64,000 nt of DNA from Salvator merianae (GCA_003586115.2 QVOM02000073.1:29277298-29341297), one strand, 5' to 3'; counted from the stretch's first letter, positions 12,333 to 25,448 are shown. Program-made: numbers and translations. Notes: a model not told the origin generated them from the sequence alone.

Positions 12333-14822
12333 GTACTGAGAACAGCTGTGAATGAACTGATTTTTACTTCTACTTCTAACAGAATCAACCACTAAATTAA
12401 GCAAACATTGAAAAATGCATCCATGTTAGTGAGACCCAAACCTCATCCTTCCAACCTGTCTTGCAACCTATAATCAATGCAATACCGACTTTTACTATCC
12501 CTTCTGGGAATTTCAATGTTCTAATTATTGAGGCAGGATAATAACAATAAAAGATTACTAACCCAGCAGGCTTTGGTATAATACTTAGGGGGATAAAAAT
12601 AATAAGAAATGATACTGATAGATGGTTATTATTGCATATTGTTGTCCATAAACCATTGTAACTTATTTGTAAATAATTAATATATAATTGAGGCAACATC
12701 ATATTATTGGTTAAGATATAAGTTTATTATATTGTTGGTTATTAGTTGGAAAATTACAACTATAATTTGTCCTCTTTTAGACAACTGCAATATCTTAATA
12801 TGAACAGATGGAAATAGCACAAGAATATGTTATTGCCATTTTTATAATGTTTCTTTCTTATGGTCAGCTTTCTTTAATATATATATATATTTAAAAATGC
12901 ATCTATGTTTATAATTGTCTGTTGCCCTACCAGGAATAGTGCTAGATTCTAAAGTACATCTAAATTTCTTTCTGACACCACAGGTGAAGAAAAACCTATC
13001 TAGGGCTATCTCACCTCTAAAGAACCATTGGCATTCTTTGTCATGGTTATTATAGATTCAATTTCAGTTTCCTGAAATTTCTTCTGTTTTATGGCCTCTG
13101 GGTACTGGTTCAGAAGAGCAAAAGATACTGCTGAGTCAATTAGAAAGGAAGAACAAAATGAATGTTGTTGGCAAAATGAATGTTCCTAACAAACCTTGGA
13201 CTCTTGGAATCTTTGTACAAATGTTGAATGAAAGAAGAGAGAGAACTACATTCTTATATTCAGATGTAGGTTTAATCCTGATATTAAGATAAAAGGAGTT
13301 ACTTTCAAGAATAATATTTTCTGTCTAGAATTTAATTTGTATGCTTGTATAATGATCCATCCTTAGATTCATACATACAGGAAAAATGATGTGACATGAG
13401 TTGCTAATATTACTTCAGTATTTGAGATGAGTAGGAAATTTGGCTCTAGTAGTGTTCTGTATGCAACTCAAGGTTTGCATAATTACTTTGAGTTGTTGAT
13501 TCTGCTAGATAACAAGGGAAATAAACTTCTAGTTCTTCCATTTTATTTGTGAGGTTATGAGTGAAATCTGTATGAGCTTTTGTTAAAATATCCTTCGGAA
13601 TCATATTCAGAATAACATAGTAATTTTTATTTTCTTCTTCTTCTTCTCTCTCAATATGTAATCCATTCTAGTGTGAATGGATGTCACACATCAAGGCTGT
13701 GAAGAAAAGAAATATGGAACTGAAGTGTGTAGATCATACTGAATAAGACATGCATATTGTGGCAAATTCTGACACACAGGTGAATGAATAGAAAACTAAG
13801 GATATGGCCCTTAGGAATTGGTTTAGAACTCCAAATTCCTTCAGGGTGTACTTTTTAACTGTCACTCATCACAAGGGATGCCCTTGATTTAAATTCAGTT
13901 TAAACTCCTGCCCATTTCGAATTTTAACTCTTGCCCACATAAAATTAATGCAGGCTTACTGGGATAATGAGACATTATTTACTAAATAATCAGGTTCATT
14001 ATGTGCAATTGTTAATACTATGTACAGAAATGCATATATAACTATATTTCCCCCCAAAATGAGTGAATTTTTTAAAAATAGCAAATAATTGTAAAAGTTT
14101 AGAAAACCAAATTTTAAAATGGTATCGTATAAAAAAACTCATGAAAAACAAAATTTGATAGATGTTTTCCTGGTCTGCTGTTGAGGCTGCTACTGCGGCC
14201 TGTAGCAATCCCAGATTTCCTGTAAAACTTTCCTCTTGATTAAAAAAAAAAAAAAAAAGTTTAGCTTATAGAGACATCATGGAGGCATCATTAACAGGTA
14301 GAAGCATGTACACACACATTCTGACTGCTATGTAGATCATAAAACAATAATCAGTAACATTTGAAAGATTTTCAGAACTATGTTCCACTGAATGCTAGTG
14401 AGAAAACAAACTGATTGGAGATTCAGGGCATGAAAAGAGTTTATATAGTGAATAAAGTGATTTTTTGTACATTTGTTTTCCTTAAAGAAAAAAAAAATCA
14501 TTGTTACACAAACATCTAAACACTAGAAGGGCTGCCTGAAAACCTTGTGTCTGTATCTTCACTTAACTTCTGCGGTCATGTCTCTACTCATGGTGGCAGA
14601 AAGTACCTTGCAACGATCATGATGTCCCATTCCTGGACATGATTGCTATTCAAAGCTCCATTTAATAAGGGTGCTGTTTCGCTGCCCTCAACAGAGGCAT
14701 CTCAGAGAACATTCCAAATAATGCATCCTTGCCCTGCAGTAGAGACAGGGAGATGTCCTGTCAGGCAGGCAGTGTAGTGCCACCACCAAGTGTTCCAGAT
14801 GCAGCTGCCACCATTTTAAAGT
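12333..14822. other. Repeat-poor AT-rich block
   Basis: About 2.5 kb with no transposon recognised, apart from a 17-A run at 14242-14258 and a short (TA)n near 12879-12890. No credible coding frame. Function unknown. Confidence 0.4.
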
Positions 14823-15025
14823 GGAGATTGTTGTTGGGTACCATCAAGTTGTGGCTGACATCTGGTTCACTGCCTAGGCATCTCCATGTACACCTCTCTG
14901 CAATTTTCTTGGCAGAGATACAGAAGTAGTCTACATTGCCTACTTCCAGGGGGAGGCTGGGAACTGAACCAGCAACTTTCTGCTTTCCAGGAAGTTTGCT
15001 GTACCATTATGTATTCATATTCTTC
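14823..15025 (-). mobile_element. tRNA-derived SINE (reverse orientation)
   Basis: On the minus strand the head near 15015-14955 reads like a tRNA with a B box (GGTTCAGTTCC, as the reverse of 'ggaactgaacc'). It is followed by 'ggcaatgtagactacttctg', 'gccaagaaaattgcagagag' and a tail ending 'cacaacttgatggtaccc' plus 'aacaacaat'. Reptile SINEs share this 'gacttgatggcacc..caacaacaa' tail. It would have been made by pol III and mobilised by a LINE. It is old and mutated. Confidence 0.75.
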
Positions 15026-15239
15026 CACCTATTTGCAGGACACGTTGTTCCAAGAGAGGACAGTGACTATCAGCCCATAATAGTGTCTCTCTCATGTGTC
15101 ACTGATCGAAGGCATGTCACAACATTAGATGCTAGGGCTTTGAAACATACAGAAACAGCCGAGAGACCTTTAAGGTGGTCTGAGGTTACCTCAGAAGCTT
15201 TTTACACTCTGAGGAGGCCAAAACATTTAAAGATGTAAT

Positions 15240-15545
15240 ACTTGATAAAACAGAACAATGGAGAGGCAATAATAACATATAGATGTTTATGTGATGAGCT
15301 AAGGAAGTGGCTGGTTATAAAGGTCACCCAAGGTGGCTGCAATGTAAGGCACAAAAAGAACAGATATCTGTGGTTTGACAAAAACTGCCATATCTTAAGG
15401 AGGGATTTGAGGAACATTGTGAGGGAGGCACATAGTTCCAATGACATCACCTTGCATACATCTATACTAAGCTCAGGAAGAACTATAAAAATCTACTTAA
15501 GATTAAAAGAGAAAGAAAGAAAGAAAGAAAGAAAAAGAATTAGTT
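15240..15545 (+). pseudogene. Non-LTR LINE ORF2 linker fragment
   Basis: The + frame encodes 'WFDKNCHILRRDLRNIVREA', the type of basic stretch found between the endonuclease and reverse transcriptase domains of non-LTR ORF2 proteins (W-F/D-x-x-C followed by R/K/L-rich helices). It runs into a (GAAA)n tract and then loses similarity. It is probably the upstream part of the element whose reverse transcriptase lies at 16560-17450. Inactive fragment. Confidence 0.55.
15507..15537. repeat. (GAAA)n microsatellite
   Basis: About seven GAAA units inside the LINE fragment. It creates a lysine/glutamate-rich run in the overlapping frame. Confidence 0.9.
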
Positions 15546-16559
15546 GCAAAATTCTCTTCTGAATTAAATAAAGTTGGCAAATTTTAAAAAAGAATTTTTA
15601 TGTCCTATCTTCCTTCTAGGAAGTTCCAAAAAAACAGATTTCTACAATTCTACAGCGGCAGCCTCAAATTGGGATTTTTTTTTTTTTTCTCAGACATATA
15701 ATTTATCGCACAAATCACTCCCTCAATCACAAAGTTGACAAATTTGCCCAAATACCTTCCAGTGACCACTCATGAAACCAGCTTGCTCGTAGTTGTTTTA
15801 TCTGTTTTATCTGATTTATAGGTCCACACTCCAGTTTATGTGGGTATAGTTTGTATCAAAAAAGTATTCTGTGAAGATATATTTCCATGTGGTAATATAT
15901 GTTTATTTTTATTTATTTCTATGCAATTGCTGAAAAAGACTCTGTTTCAGTTGACTTGCTGTAGACAAAACTGCATGTTCTGTTAGAGAAGCTCTATTGT
16001 ACCAAGGTCAACATTCATGGGGACATTGCTATATATTGAACATACAGGAGATATCCTGGATATACATTCTCTGTCTCTTATAATCTCTGGTCTATATTAG
16101 ATCTGGGGATGGATTTTTCTGCTACTTGGATTGATGGATATTTTATATTGATTTGAAACCTTCTACTACTTGTGGATATTGGCATTAGATGAAAAGCTTT
16201 TCATTATTTACTACTACACATATTTTTATGAGAAGTTTTTGTATTAAAAGCATGGTAGACAGATATCTCTGTTACTTGAATTACTTTGTTTTGACTCGTA
16301 ATAGTATCCTTATAGGATATATATTTGAGTCAAGTATCCTCTTTCATAGAAAACAGTATGCAGGCTTCCACTTGGAGGATTCTACCACCAATAATTGTTT
16401 TGTTTTACAGTATCTCATCACCATGTATTCAAATATGCAAGATCAACCCTTTGCCATTTTTATTTTCTTTCTCTCTTTTTGATTCATTAAATGATAGATT
16501 ATGGAGCAAACTGTTATACTTACGACAGGCTCTGACTAGTAGGCCTAATTAATTCATTG
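15546..16559. other. Gap between LINE pieces, unrecognised
   Basis: Possible decayed LINE or insertion sequence. It contains a T-rich run near 15675-15690 and 'gttttatctgttttatctga' near 15796-15816, which resembles text at 18125-18160 downstream of the same LINE. No coding frame survives. Confidence 0.35.
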
Positions 16560-17450
16560 TATATGGACACTAGTTTTAGGATACTTTTAAACACAAGTGG
16601 GGCTCTGACCCAAAAAATCCTGTGGGTACTGAAGTAAAGTGAGGATTCATCCTAGCCCCTATACTTTTTACCTATGCTTTTAAAATGAAATATCTCAGCA
16701 TGAGCTCACGAGATGTTACTGTACCCAAGATGTCAGACAGACATGTTAATATTTAACTGTATACTGATGATATAATCCTGATATCTAGGGCTCAGGTAAG
16801 TGAGAAGATTATTGAGGAGATTTAATGATTATTTGAAAAATAGCAACATACTTATTAATAGCAACAAGTCCAAAGTTATTGTCTTTGGGAATAAAAGAGT
16901 AATTCACCAATGGTATCTTAATGGCAGTAAAATCTATTAAGTTACAAACTTTTACCTATGTAAAGGATAACATTTACCCATACAAGTTCCTGAATGACTT
17001 ACTTCCAAAATAGCAGATTATAAGCTTAAATAAGCCTGAACACTCTGGCACAGTCGATACTTAGCAGCAACCATCATCCCTAACACTAATTATTAAGTTA
17101 TATAAGGACAAATTCACTGTGACTAGCTTTTGGGGTGCAAAGATTTGGTACTGGTTTAACACCTCGAGAGAGTCTGGTATCAGTTTTTAAGGCATCTATT
17201 AAGGTGTGACTACTATAGTCCACCATGTGCATTAAGAGATGAACTGAGGAAGGCAATTGCATATGTTTGTTTCAATCAAATGGACTTGATAAGGAAATGG
17301 GACAGATTCCACGGCCTCCCCATAGCTAATAGATTTTATTTATAGGGCCAATCTAGGACTGAAGATTTTGTCCATGGCCTGTCTGAATAACCTTTATATT
17401 TGAATCTAAAATAGTCTTTTCTGACACCACAAGTAAAGGTTCAGGTTTTT
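16560..17450 (+). pseudogene. Degenerate non-LTR reverse transcriptase
   Basis: One frame reads GFILAPILFTYA (from 16643) and, in the same frame after a stop, LYTDDIILISR (from 16757). The latter is the reverse transcriptase catalytic block, with YTDD in place of the usual YADD. A frameshift then leads to NSNKSKVIVFGNKR followed by W-Y-L-N-G, the block after the catalytic motif in many LINEs. Several stops and at least one frameshift make it inactive. It looks different from the L2-like copies at 24, 29 and 32 kb. The clade is not certain. Confidence 0.75.
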
Positions 17451-17511
17451 TGGAAGCTTAAGCATAAATTGTATTTCGTACTTAAGGAAAAAATAAATAT
17501 GTTGCTAGTAG

Positions 17512-17992
17512 GGGCTGGGTTCGTACTTATACTGGTGCCTAGTATAGCATTACAATACCACACTAGGATGGGTAAAACCCAGTGTGCCAGTGACCATTTG
17601 CATGTTGGAACAGACTCATACCAGGCCAGCAACATGTGAGTGTGAATGCCTGGGCCACGACAGGCCATATCACCATGGCAATGTACGAGGCAACATCTAG
17701 CCTGCTCTTGTACATTGCCATGGTGATCCATGTGCCACACGGAACTGCACAGCAGCAGTCACACTGCCATGCTGTCTTGCTGTGCCACACGTGGAAGAGG
17801 ATGCGGATGCAGTATCCGAGAGTGAACTAGTCACTCCTGGTAAGCGTGTGGACTATTTTTTAACAGTCAATTACTTGATGACTTTGGGGGAGACTGTGGT
17901 AACTTCTGGTGTGTTGCCGCAGTTCCCTGGTGCAGTTGGCCCTCACCAATGAGCAGATCAGCACTCACCAAGGAGTTAGTACAAACAGGCCC
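17512..17992. mobile_element. GGGCC-end DNA element, copy B
   Basis: It starts GGGCTGGGTTCGTAC and ends GTACAAACAGGCCC, an inverted pair. Internal blocks ('ccaggccagc', 'caccatggcaatgtac', 'acattgccatggtgatcc') align with the element at 32255-33607. Part of the body is a hairpin, with CACCATGGCAATGTAC at about 17671-17686 inverted at about 17711-17726. No matching 3-bp duplication is visible. It lies downstream of the LINE reverse transcriptase fragment. The overlapping 60-100 codon frames are not genes. Confidence 0.65.
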
Positions 17993-18290
17993 AGAGTTGT
18001 TCAGCATGTGTTAAAGGCCTCCAGGGCAAGAATTCCTTATCTTCCCTCCATTGGGGTAACCTTGTGCCAGGGATAATGAAATCTGATGTGATTTTAACCT
18101 ATCATATCTGTTTTATAGTTTAGCCAGTTCTTAGTTGTTTTACCTGTTTTACGAATTGATGCAACTTCCCAGACTATTCATTAAACTCACCAATCTTTAC
18201 ACCTATGACAGCTGGTGAAACTTAGGTGGTGGTGTAGAGGTGCATGGATTAGCAAAGTATTTTTGATCTGTGTAGATTGTCCTGAACATG
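17993..18290. other. Possible LINE 3' region, decayed
   Basis: T-rich text with 'gttttacctgttttacg' resembles LINE 3' non-coding sequence and may continue the element interrupted at 17512. The assignment is weak. Confidence 0.3.
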
Positions 18291-18456
<166 letters not shown>

Positions 18457-20817
18457 TTTAACCAGAATTCTGTTTGAGGTCTTCAAATGCACTGCACCTG
18501 TCAAAAGAGATCACCAGTGATCAAGACTTGTGTAGGAACCAGCTCTGCTTCTAATCTGTAATAGTTTAGAACTGAGTTGGGAGAGAGGATGCTATGCAAG
18601 GCTGGATTTCCACATCACTTACTAGGTACCTTGTTGAAAGGCCTAAACCATTGTGTCTCCACTTATGGTAGAACAAGGAGTGTGCCATCCTAGCAAAGGG
18701 CAAAAAGGCACAAAAGCACCTTCTCATGAAAAACATGATTTTACATTCTTTAGAAGATCACCTAATTCACTGCATCATTGGGTGCCTCTTCAATCTGAAA
18801 TAGGGACATGAGGCACCCACCTATGTGGTGAATAAGACTCTTCTGATAAGGCACCCTTCCTCAGGTCTTCTCATTCTTGTTGTGAAGATATGATCCCAAT
18901 CAGTGCAACAGCACCTTGTGTAGCCTTCAGTTATCCAGAATGCTTAGCCCTGTCATAAAGAAGCAGGAGCACAGACACTGTTAGCCCTGCCATACAGGAG
19001 CAGGAGCACAGACATTCTTACTATATACAAATGGACATGGATTCCATGAAATATAAGTCAGAAAAGTTTCAAATACAGGGGAACTGACCAGAATCCTGGA
19101 CCCTGTAGAGACCAGATTTCCTCTGCTTATCTCTTGAATAAGTTAACTTGGCTGCCTGAGTCAGCTCAGGAACATATGCATTAATGGTTAGCAAAAGGAA
19201 TTGGGCAAATATCTGGCCATCAAAACTAGTCCTACTGTTCAAGCCTACATCTTGAGAACTTCCCATTAAGAATGCAAACAGCACAATTTAAGCTCATCAA
19301 CCGGCATAGTTGTCTATTTATCTCTCTACGTGACAAAACACACATCTTTGCTCAACTAAAAGGAAGCTTGCTCCTTTTTCTACTTGGGAAAAAGAATATA
19401 AAAGTTCAGGTTTTTCTGTTAGGAAGTAAGAAGAAACATTGGAGGGCAGAATGATCATCTATCTCAGCCCCATTTTCCCTGGCTGAGAGCTGCTTTTACC
19501 TCCCTCCTGAAATGGAGAGGGAATGGATTTTTCTAAGAAGCTGCTTGATCCTACTGCTTGCTTGCAGTTTCCTTTTTTTCCTTTTTGAGCTGATTTCACT
19601 TAAAGAGGGATTTCTATATCTCCCTCCATGCCTTTGGGCAAAAGCGCTGTTTTTTGTTTCCTAAAGGAGTAAGTGTTGTGGAGCCTCTTCCACTTCCCAT
19701 TCTCTGATTTTTAACCCATTTTGCCTGCAAGAGACCTATGAATCTTTTCCCCAAAATTTCCCTTTTTGGCATGAGGAAGATTTACCTGGAGAAGACTACA
19801 GATGGGTGAGATTTACCCTTTAGTGCTAGGAATCTCTCTAGTCTCCATTGCCAGCTTGTTCCAGACTCTCTCTCTTTCTTCCCCCCCTTCTCCCCTTTTA
19901 CACACACTAAAGTCCTTACTTAAGTTTGGAACGAAGTTTTTTTCTTTTCCTTTTCCAAATGCCAAACTACCTATGCTACCTATGAAACTAGCTGATTCTA
20001 ACAAATTACATTGTGTATTGCTATTTCTTTGGATTTCAATCTTTTTGCTGGGTTCTAATAAAGATGCACTGTTCTTTTCAAGGACTACCTCCTCATCCTT
20101 TTCATTTTCTGTGTCAGTTGAGAGTTATTAAAACCTTCCCCGAAAATTGATCCCTAAAAAGGTTTAGTGCCTGGGGTGACTAATTCCCAACACAAAAACA
20201 ATTTCCCCAGAGCACAGCCTGTAACACTTGCCATCCACATCTCATAACTATCCTTATCAGCAAAGCACCCCTCCCCTCCCCCATTTTCAGTTCACTTGCA
20301 TCACAGCCTTGCATGTTCAGGTAAACATCTAAATGCAGCTCTGAAGTATATGATATCTGGATTGGAACACAAGGAGTAAAAGGACTCTGTTGTAATTTTA
20401 AGGTGTCTTCTGTGAAAGTTACTATTATTTAGAAAACCAATTTCACAGGAAGATGGCTGGGAAATATTCAAAAGAGCTGGAGAAATGTGGTAATAATATG
20501 TACTAGTCAATTTTAAAGAAATGTTTGATAATACTGAGTTTTCACCTACAACTAGGAATGTTTGCTTCCAGTGATGAAAAGTGAAGTTAAGGAAATGCAG
20601 GTAGAATAACTGAAAAGTTGTTGCCACTTGGTGAAAGAATCATTAGCCTGTTTCCGTCAAGATGCTATTATTGTTAATTTCCACATTCCTTCCCACAAGA
20701 TTCCTCTTATTCTGCATCCACTCATGAATAACAAAGCAATCATTCATCTCCACAGCAATACACAATAGTCTACCAATAGTCTACTGTGGTGCAATCTTGG
20801 AAATGATATTTTGATTT
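18457..20817. other. Unrecognised, mostly unique DNA
   Basis: No transposon body recognised. A small tandem duplication of 38 bp lies at 18943-19018. Frames of up to 109 codons near 19802-20131 begin at random ATGs, have composition-driven S/F content and show no domain I know. Confidence 0.4.
18943..19018. repeat. 38-bp tandem duplication
   Basis: 'ttagccctg.cata' followed by 'gcaggagcacagacac' occurs twice with a 38-base period and a few substitutions. Local duplication of unique sequence. Confidence 0.8.
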
Positions 20818-20912
20818 TTTTTAATGAGTTCAACTTTGTTTTTATATCTTTTAGTTCTTGTAACTTGCAGACTTTAGGATAGGATATAAATTTATTAAAT
20901 AAATAAATAATA
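20818..20912 (+). repeat. LINE 3' tail fragment
   Basis: 'gtaacttgcagactttagga' then 'taggatataaatttattaaa' and AATAAATAAATA. This is the reptile LINE 3'-end pattern (gtaagccgcc..gag..ataaat, then the repeat tail), worn. Confidence 0.5.
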
Positions 20913-21972
20913 CTGACTTGCTTCTATTACAAGGCAAACAAAACCAATCCAAGTAAATGTATGTTCAAAATCATGCACAACCAGATCAAGCTATCTGTTT
21001 TTGAAAACATCCCCTTTTTCAAATTCACATTATTGTCATTTTAGACAACCCCTTAAAATTTCTAGAAAGAAATATACATAAAGAGTTTATCTAAAATATA
21101 TTATATTTTAATTACAATGTAAGAGTGCTATCCAAGGAAACCCTTGTCTGACTGTAACATTGTAGTTAACTAAATTGTCCAAGTTGTAACAAGCTCCCTG
21201 TTCTTAGTAATTCCATGATTCACGGTTTGCAATGCCTGTTAATCTTCCCTATTACTCAACTGGACACATTTATTTTAATGCCAGAACGATACGCCATTGT
21301 GATTTCTTTCTAGAACTGCAATGAAAACTAGAAACATATACTATAAATAGCAAAACTTAGGGACTTCAGACCTAGGGACACATAAGTACTCTCAGTCCAC
21401 TTAATGTCAATAGAGATACATGAAGTTCTTAATGATTCACTTTCTTCTGCTTTCTAGAGTTGATCATGATAGTTACCAGAGTGATACTATTTATCTGCAG
21501 CACCATTAGGAGATGTTTTATTGGTCAAGTTAATACAAGTCATTACTTGACTGGAAAATAATGATTTGCAGTCATAGTAACTTCCAATAATGTTTGAACG
21601 GGTGTTGTAGATCAGGGACAAGTGTTCTTACTGAATGAATGACAAATCATTGTTTATCAAGGAGAGATACTTCTGAAAGTGTTAATCAAATGTCACACCC
21701 TTTTAAAAATAAAAGCTATAGTATCGTAGGATGATGAGTATTATTACTGGCATTTTTAAAAACATGCATTTGTGTTAAACATTCTAAACTATCCAGACTG
21801 TAATCATATAATAAGGTGTTTCCTTTATATTTGATTTACAATTTACAAACAGAGTGAATATTGATTTGTTTGTAACAAGGTATTTTCATAGGACAAGAAG
21901 TAACAGCAATGGGGTGCCTGCTGCATCTGCTAGGTTGAACTTGCCATGAGGCAGAATGAAATGGCTGCTTTG

Positions 21973-22010
<38 letters not shown>

Positions 22011-23277
22011 AATTGGATTTTATGGAAGGAAAACACATTTTCATGGCTGCATTTCTTTTGAGATAGAATCTGTCTCTCTTTCTCCCTCTTCAAGTGCTAA
22101 AATAGCAGTTGAGAGTCATTCAATCCTTCATAATCCCAGGCAATTCCTGCAAGGAACCTACTCCCTGACAATCATGTCAGGAACAGGATGAGGCACCAGA
22201 AAACATACTGACAGTCATCCACATAATGGCAACCCCATTCCATCCTATGTTTGGAGTGGGTCAATGAATGTCCCCTTACTTTGAAGCTGAAGGCTGGGGA
22301 GAATTCTGCAGCACACCTGAAAACAGTACCAGAAGTGAACCTTTCTACAATATAGAAAAATGTCATTGGGATTTGGAACACTGTGTAGTCTGATTCAACT
22401 GCCTGTTTACATGGAGACTGTTGGAACAGAACACAAGCCAAGAATGCTTTTGAAACCACCTTAAAGTGGTATCCTGAAGGTACACTCCTGCAAGTGATTT
22501 TCATGCTGTGAGCTGGTCAGATGTGGTATTTGAGTGGACACTATGAACTAAGGAGGACGTGGCTATCCTTTGGCACACAATGCTGACCAGACACTACTCA
22601 TCCAGCCCTCAGCTGATGTGGTTCTGAGGGGTCACATGGAAGCTTCCCCTTAATCAATTCTCCATGTAGTTAATCAGACACCAAGAGGAGCATGAGTTAA
22701 ATAAATGGAAAAATGTCTTGTACTAGTGCTTGAGTATAATGACATTCAGCCAATGCTCAAGTGTCCCAGCAAGTAATATAACACATCTAAGTTCACTTAT
22801 TTCTTTATATTTATTTCTGCATATTAAAACAGTTAAGAAGGTCTTTAAGTCATTGAATATTTACACCTTGCCTATATAAATCTGTATCCAATGTTAAGGA
22901 CAATCTCAGTGTTTTAATAACTTATTTTCAGGCTGACAGTATTGTCTCTTTCTCCTGCTTCTACTCCTCTCCCAGGAACCTCCATCTTGGAATTATAATA
23001 TGCTCACTATGAAGAAAGAAGAATTTCAATTGCCTTCCCATAAGCTGCAAATGGCCTTGCTTTGGGGAATTAGTGCCAATGGAAGATTCTTCTCCTAATT
23101 TAATTAATTAAAGTTTATGTGTGTCCATATCTGCAGGGGGAGGGTATAAACAACCCAAATTGCATGATATGATCTGTATGAAAATTTTAAACAAACATCT
23201 TCCCAGATTATACCTTATGTCATCACTTTTGTTCTGTGTAGTCAAAACCTAATAAGGTTAAGCAAATTATCACACAC
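20913..23277. other. Repeat-poor block with (GAT)n
   Basis: Apart from the GAT microsatellite at 21975-22010 I see no repeat and no gene. A pair of facing frames at 21836-22191 exist only because the GAT run is stop-free (poly-Met on one strand, poly-Ser on the other). Confidence 0.4.
21975..22010. repeat. (GAT)12 trinucleotide microsatellite
   Basis: Twelve perfect GAT units. No reason to consider it coding. Confidence 0.95.
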
Positions 23278-23350
23278 TTTTATTTATTTATGTACTATAA
23301 TTTATATTCCCATCATTTTCAAGGTGCTACACAGAACAATTAAATAAGTC
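23278..23350 (-). repeat. LINE 3' tail fragment (reverse)
   Basis: On the minus strand: 'gtgtagcaccttgaaaatga', 'gggaatataaattatag', then AATAAATAAA. This is the LINE-tail pattern, decayed. Confidence 0.45.
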
Positions 23351-23409
23351 ATCATGAAAAGGAAAAATGATTAAATAAATAAATACTGAAAAAAACTAAA
23401 ATCTGAGTC

Positions 23410-23412
<3 letters not shown>

Positions 23413-23441
<29 letters not shown>
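23413..23441. repeat. (CA)n microsatellite
   Basis: About 14 AC units, followed by a shorter imperfect AC run to about 23460. Confidence 0.95.
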
Positions 23442-23444
<3 letters not shown>

Positions 23445-23610
23445 TATATACACACATACATAATTACTTGAAAAGTAGATCAATAAGAAAGATGACTATA
23501 GCAAAGATATTGTTGCTGTTTAATATAAAATATCACCATTCACAGTCAAAACATAATCAAACGTCTTCAAATTCTTTTATAGTCTGTGTCAGGTACGTCT
23601 TGCTCATTTT

Positions 23611-23986
23611 GGGCCATTTCACATGGCTTGGGTTTGCAGGTGGCCTGGCCCAGTCTGACTATGGAGGCTGGGAATGAAAGATCTGTCCTCCATAGTTACA
23701 AGCCAGGGCTGTATTAGCTGGATGTCTAAAAGCAGCACACTTCTGGCCCCGCTTCCAGGTGCTCACTGAAATGGTGCCAGGCTCTCAGTCAACAACAGCA
23801 GCTCATGTGCTTTCTCCACATGAGCCTTTCATCCAATCTACCAGTCTGGAATGCTGTGTGGACCACTTTCAAGTGGTCTGCTCTATGATGCCATTTTGTA
23901 CAGTCCAATGTTGTGCCCAGTGTGGATGGAGTGGTCTGCCAAGAGGTGAGGCCTCCTGGTAAACCAGTTCCTTGTGTGAATGAAGC
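23611..23986. mobile_element. GGGCC-end DNA element, copy C, TSD TTT
   Basis: Begins GGGCCATTTCACATGGC and ends GTGTGAATGAAGC. Flanked by TTT at 23608-23610 and 23987-23989, a possible 3-bp duplication. The body shares 'ttccaggtgctcactgaaat' and 'ggtgccagg' with copy F at 59147-59647 ('ttctaggtgctcggtaaaat', 'gatgccagg'). No transposase. A 93-codon minus-strand frame here is a by-product. Confidence 0.65.
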
Positions 23987-24129
23987 TTTCCAGAGGTCCT
24001 CCTCATTCAATCTACCCACCCAGAGCAGGAAAGGCTTTTGACTTGTGGGCTTCATTGGATTCACTTTCACATCAGATTATCTCCAATGTAAGCTCTTTTC
24101 TGAGTTTGGGGTTATAGGTCTTCATCTTC

Positions 24130-24881
24130 TTCTGAACGGTTCAGTTTGGTGGTGCTCTTGGATTTTTCACTTACACTTGAAGCTCAGATGAGGCAGATGG
24201 CAGGTGCACCTATTTATAGCCACAGCTGATTCACCAATGGACAGAGTCAGTCTGGCCACAGTAATCTACGTTCTGGTAACCTCCAGACTGGGCTATTGTA
24301 ATGCAGTCTATATGGGCTTGCCCTTGAGGATGGTTCAGAAGTTGTAATGGGTGCAGAATATAGCAGCTAGAATGCTAACAAACACTGCTGGCCAGACACA
24401 CATCACACTGGTCTTAAAAGAACAGCACTAATTGTCTTTTTGCTACTGAGCCCAGTTCAAGGTAATGACATTAACTTAAAAGGCTCTAAATGGCTTGGAC
24501 CCCAAATATCTATAGGAATATCTCCAACAATATAGGTCTGCCCTATGATCTGTTAATGAGGCCCTGGCAAATTAATGGGTGACAAATTAATGGGGTGGGG
24601 ATGCATGGGAGGGCCTTCTTGGTGATAGCCTAGGCTGTGGAATAGTCTCCCCTCTGAGACATGTCAAGCACCCTCATTGTATGTACTCAAATGTCTGATG
24701 AAGGAGCACCTCTTTGTCCTGGCCTTTGGCTGAGGGAACAGTATCCCCTTTCCATGCTGGCACTTTTATTATTTTAGCTAATCTATTTTATTTGTATTTA
24801 TAGTGACTTTATTGTGACCCATCCTAAATCCTTCGGGTATAGAGTGGGATAGAAAAAAATTACATAAATAAACAAATAAAT
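24130..24881 (+). pseudogene. 5'-truncated L2/CR1-group LINE, RT C-terminus
   Basis: Aligns through most of its length with the better copy at 32331-33280: 'ggccacagtaatctacg', 'ggtaacctccagactgg', 'aaggctctaaatggcttgga' and the 3' block 'ccttcgggtatagagtggga' followed by (AAAT)n. The coding part is the C-terminal region of the reverse transcriptase ORF, broken by many stops and indels. No matching target duplication is seen, as is common for this LINE group. Confidence 0.8.
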
Positions 24882-24975
24882 GTAAATCCAGTTAAGAGAC
24901 AGAATTATGGTGCCTCAAACAACTTTGTCTAGTGAACAAGAAGCAACAGTTTCAGTGTCCCTCGCTCTTCTCTTA

Positions 24976-25114
24976 GACTACATCCAGACAACACTTACTT
25001 ATTCCACTATATTTGGACATTCCAGAATAAAGCCTGGATATTTTGGAATATCCAGGCGTTATTCTTGGGAAATCCAAATATAGCAGAATAAATAAGCGAT
25101 GTCTGGATGCAGCC
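24976..25114. mobile_element. Palindromic MITE, GGCTGCATCC family, TSD TTA
   Basis: Left end GACTACATCCAGACAACAC and right end GTCTGGATGCAGCC are inverted, and almost the whole 139 bp folds on itself (ATATTTGGA.., GCCTGGATATT/AATATCCAGGC). Flanked by TTA at 24973-24975 and 25115-25117. A TWA target and 3-bp duplication are the mark of PIF/Harbinger elements, so this is a likely Harbinger-type MITE. It encodes nothing. Confidence 0.8.
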
Positions 25115-25448
25115 TTACTCAGTGCCCAAAATGTGCTCTGGAGACTGAGATGTCATTGCTGCTTTTCCTATATGGCAGATATTTAATAAAAGTTTAATGT
25201 AGCAACATCCAAGGAAGAACTGTCTGCACTCCCACTCCCCTCAGACTCACTCGAATTTTAATTTGAGTTTGCTTTTATTACTATATTTTACTTTTATGGT
25301 CAGAATCCAAAATAGCATTAAATAGTACAGAAATCTTACAAACTGTATCAGAGCAGAGACGAACAGTAAAGTAATGTAAGAACACAGTCAGGAGCCTTTA
25401 CAGCACTCATATTATGGCAGTATGAGCTATATGAGCATCTCTTATTGA
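25115..25448. other. Unrecognised AT-rich DNA
   Basis: Nothing recognised between the MITE and the SINE. Confidence 0.4.
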
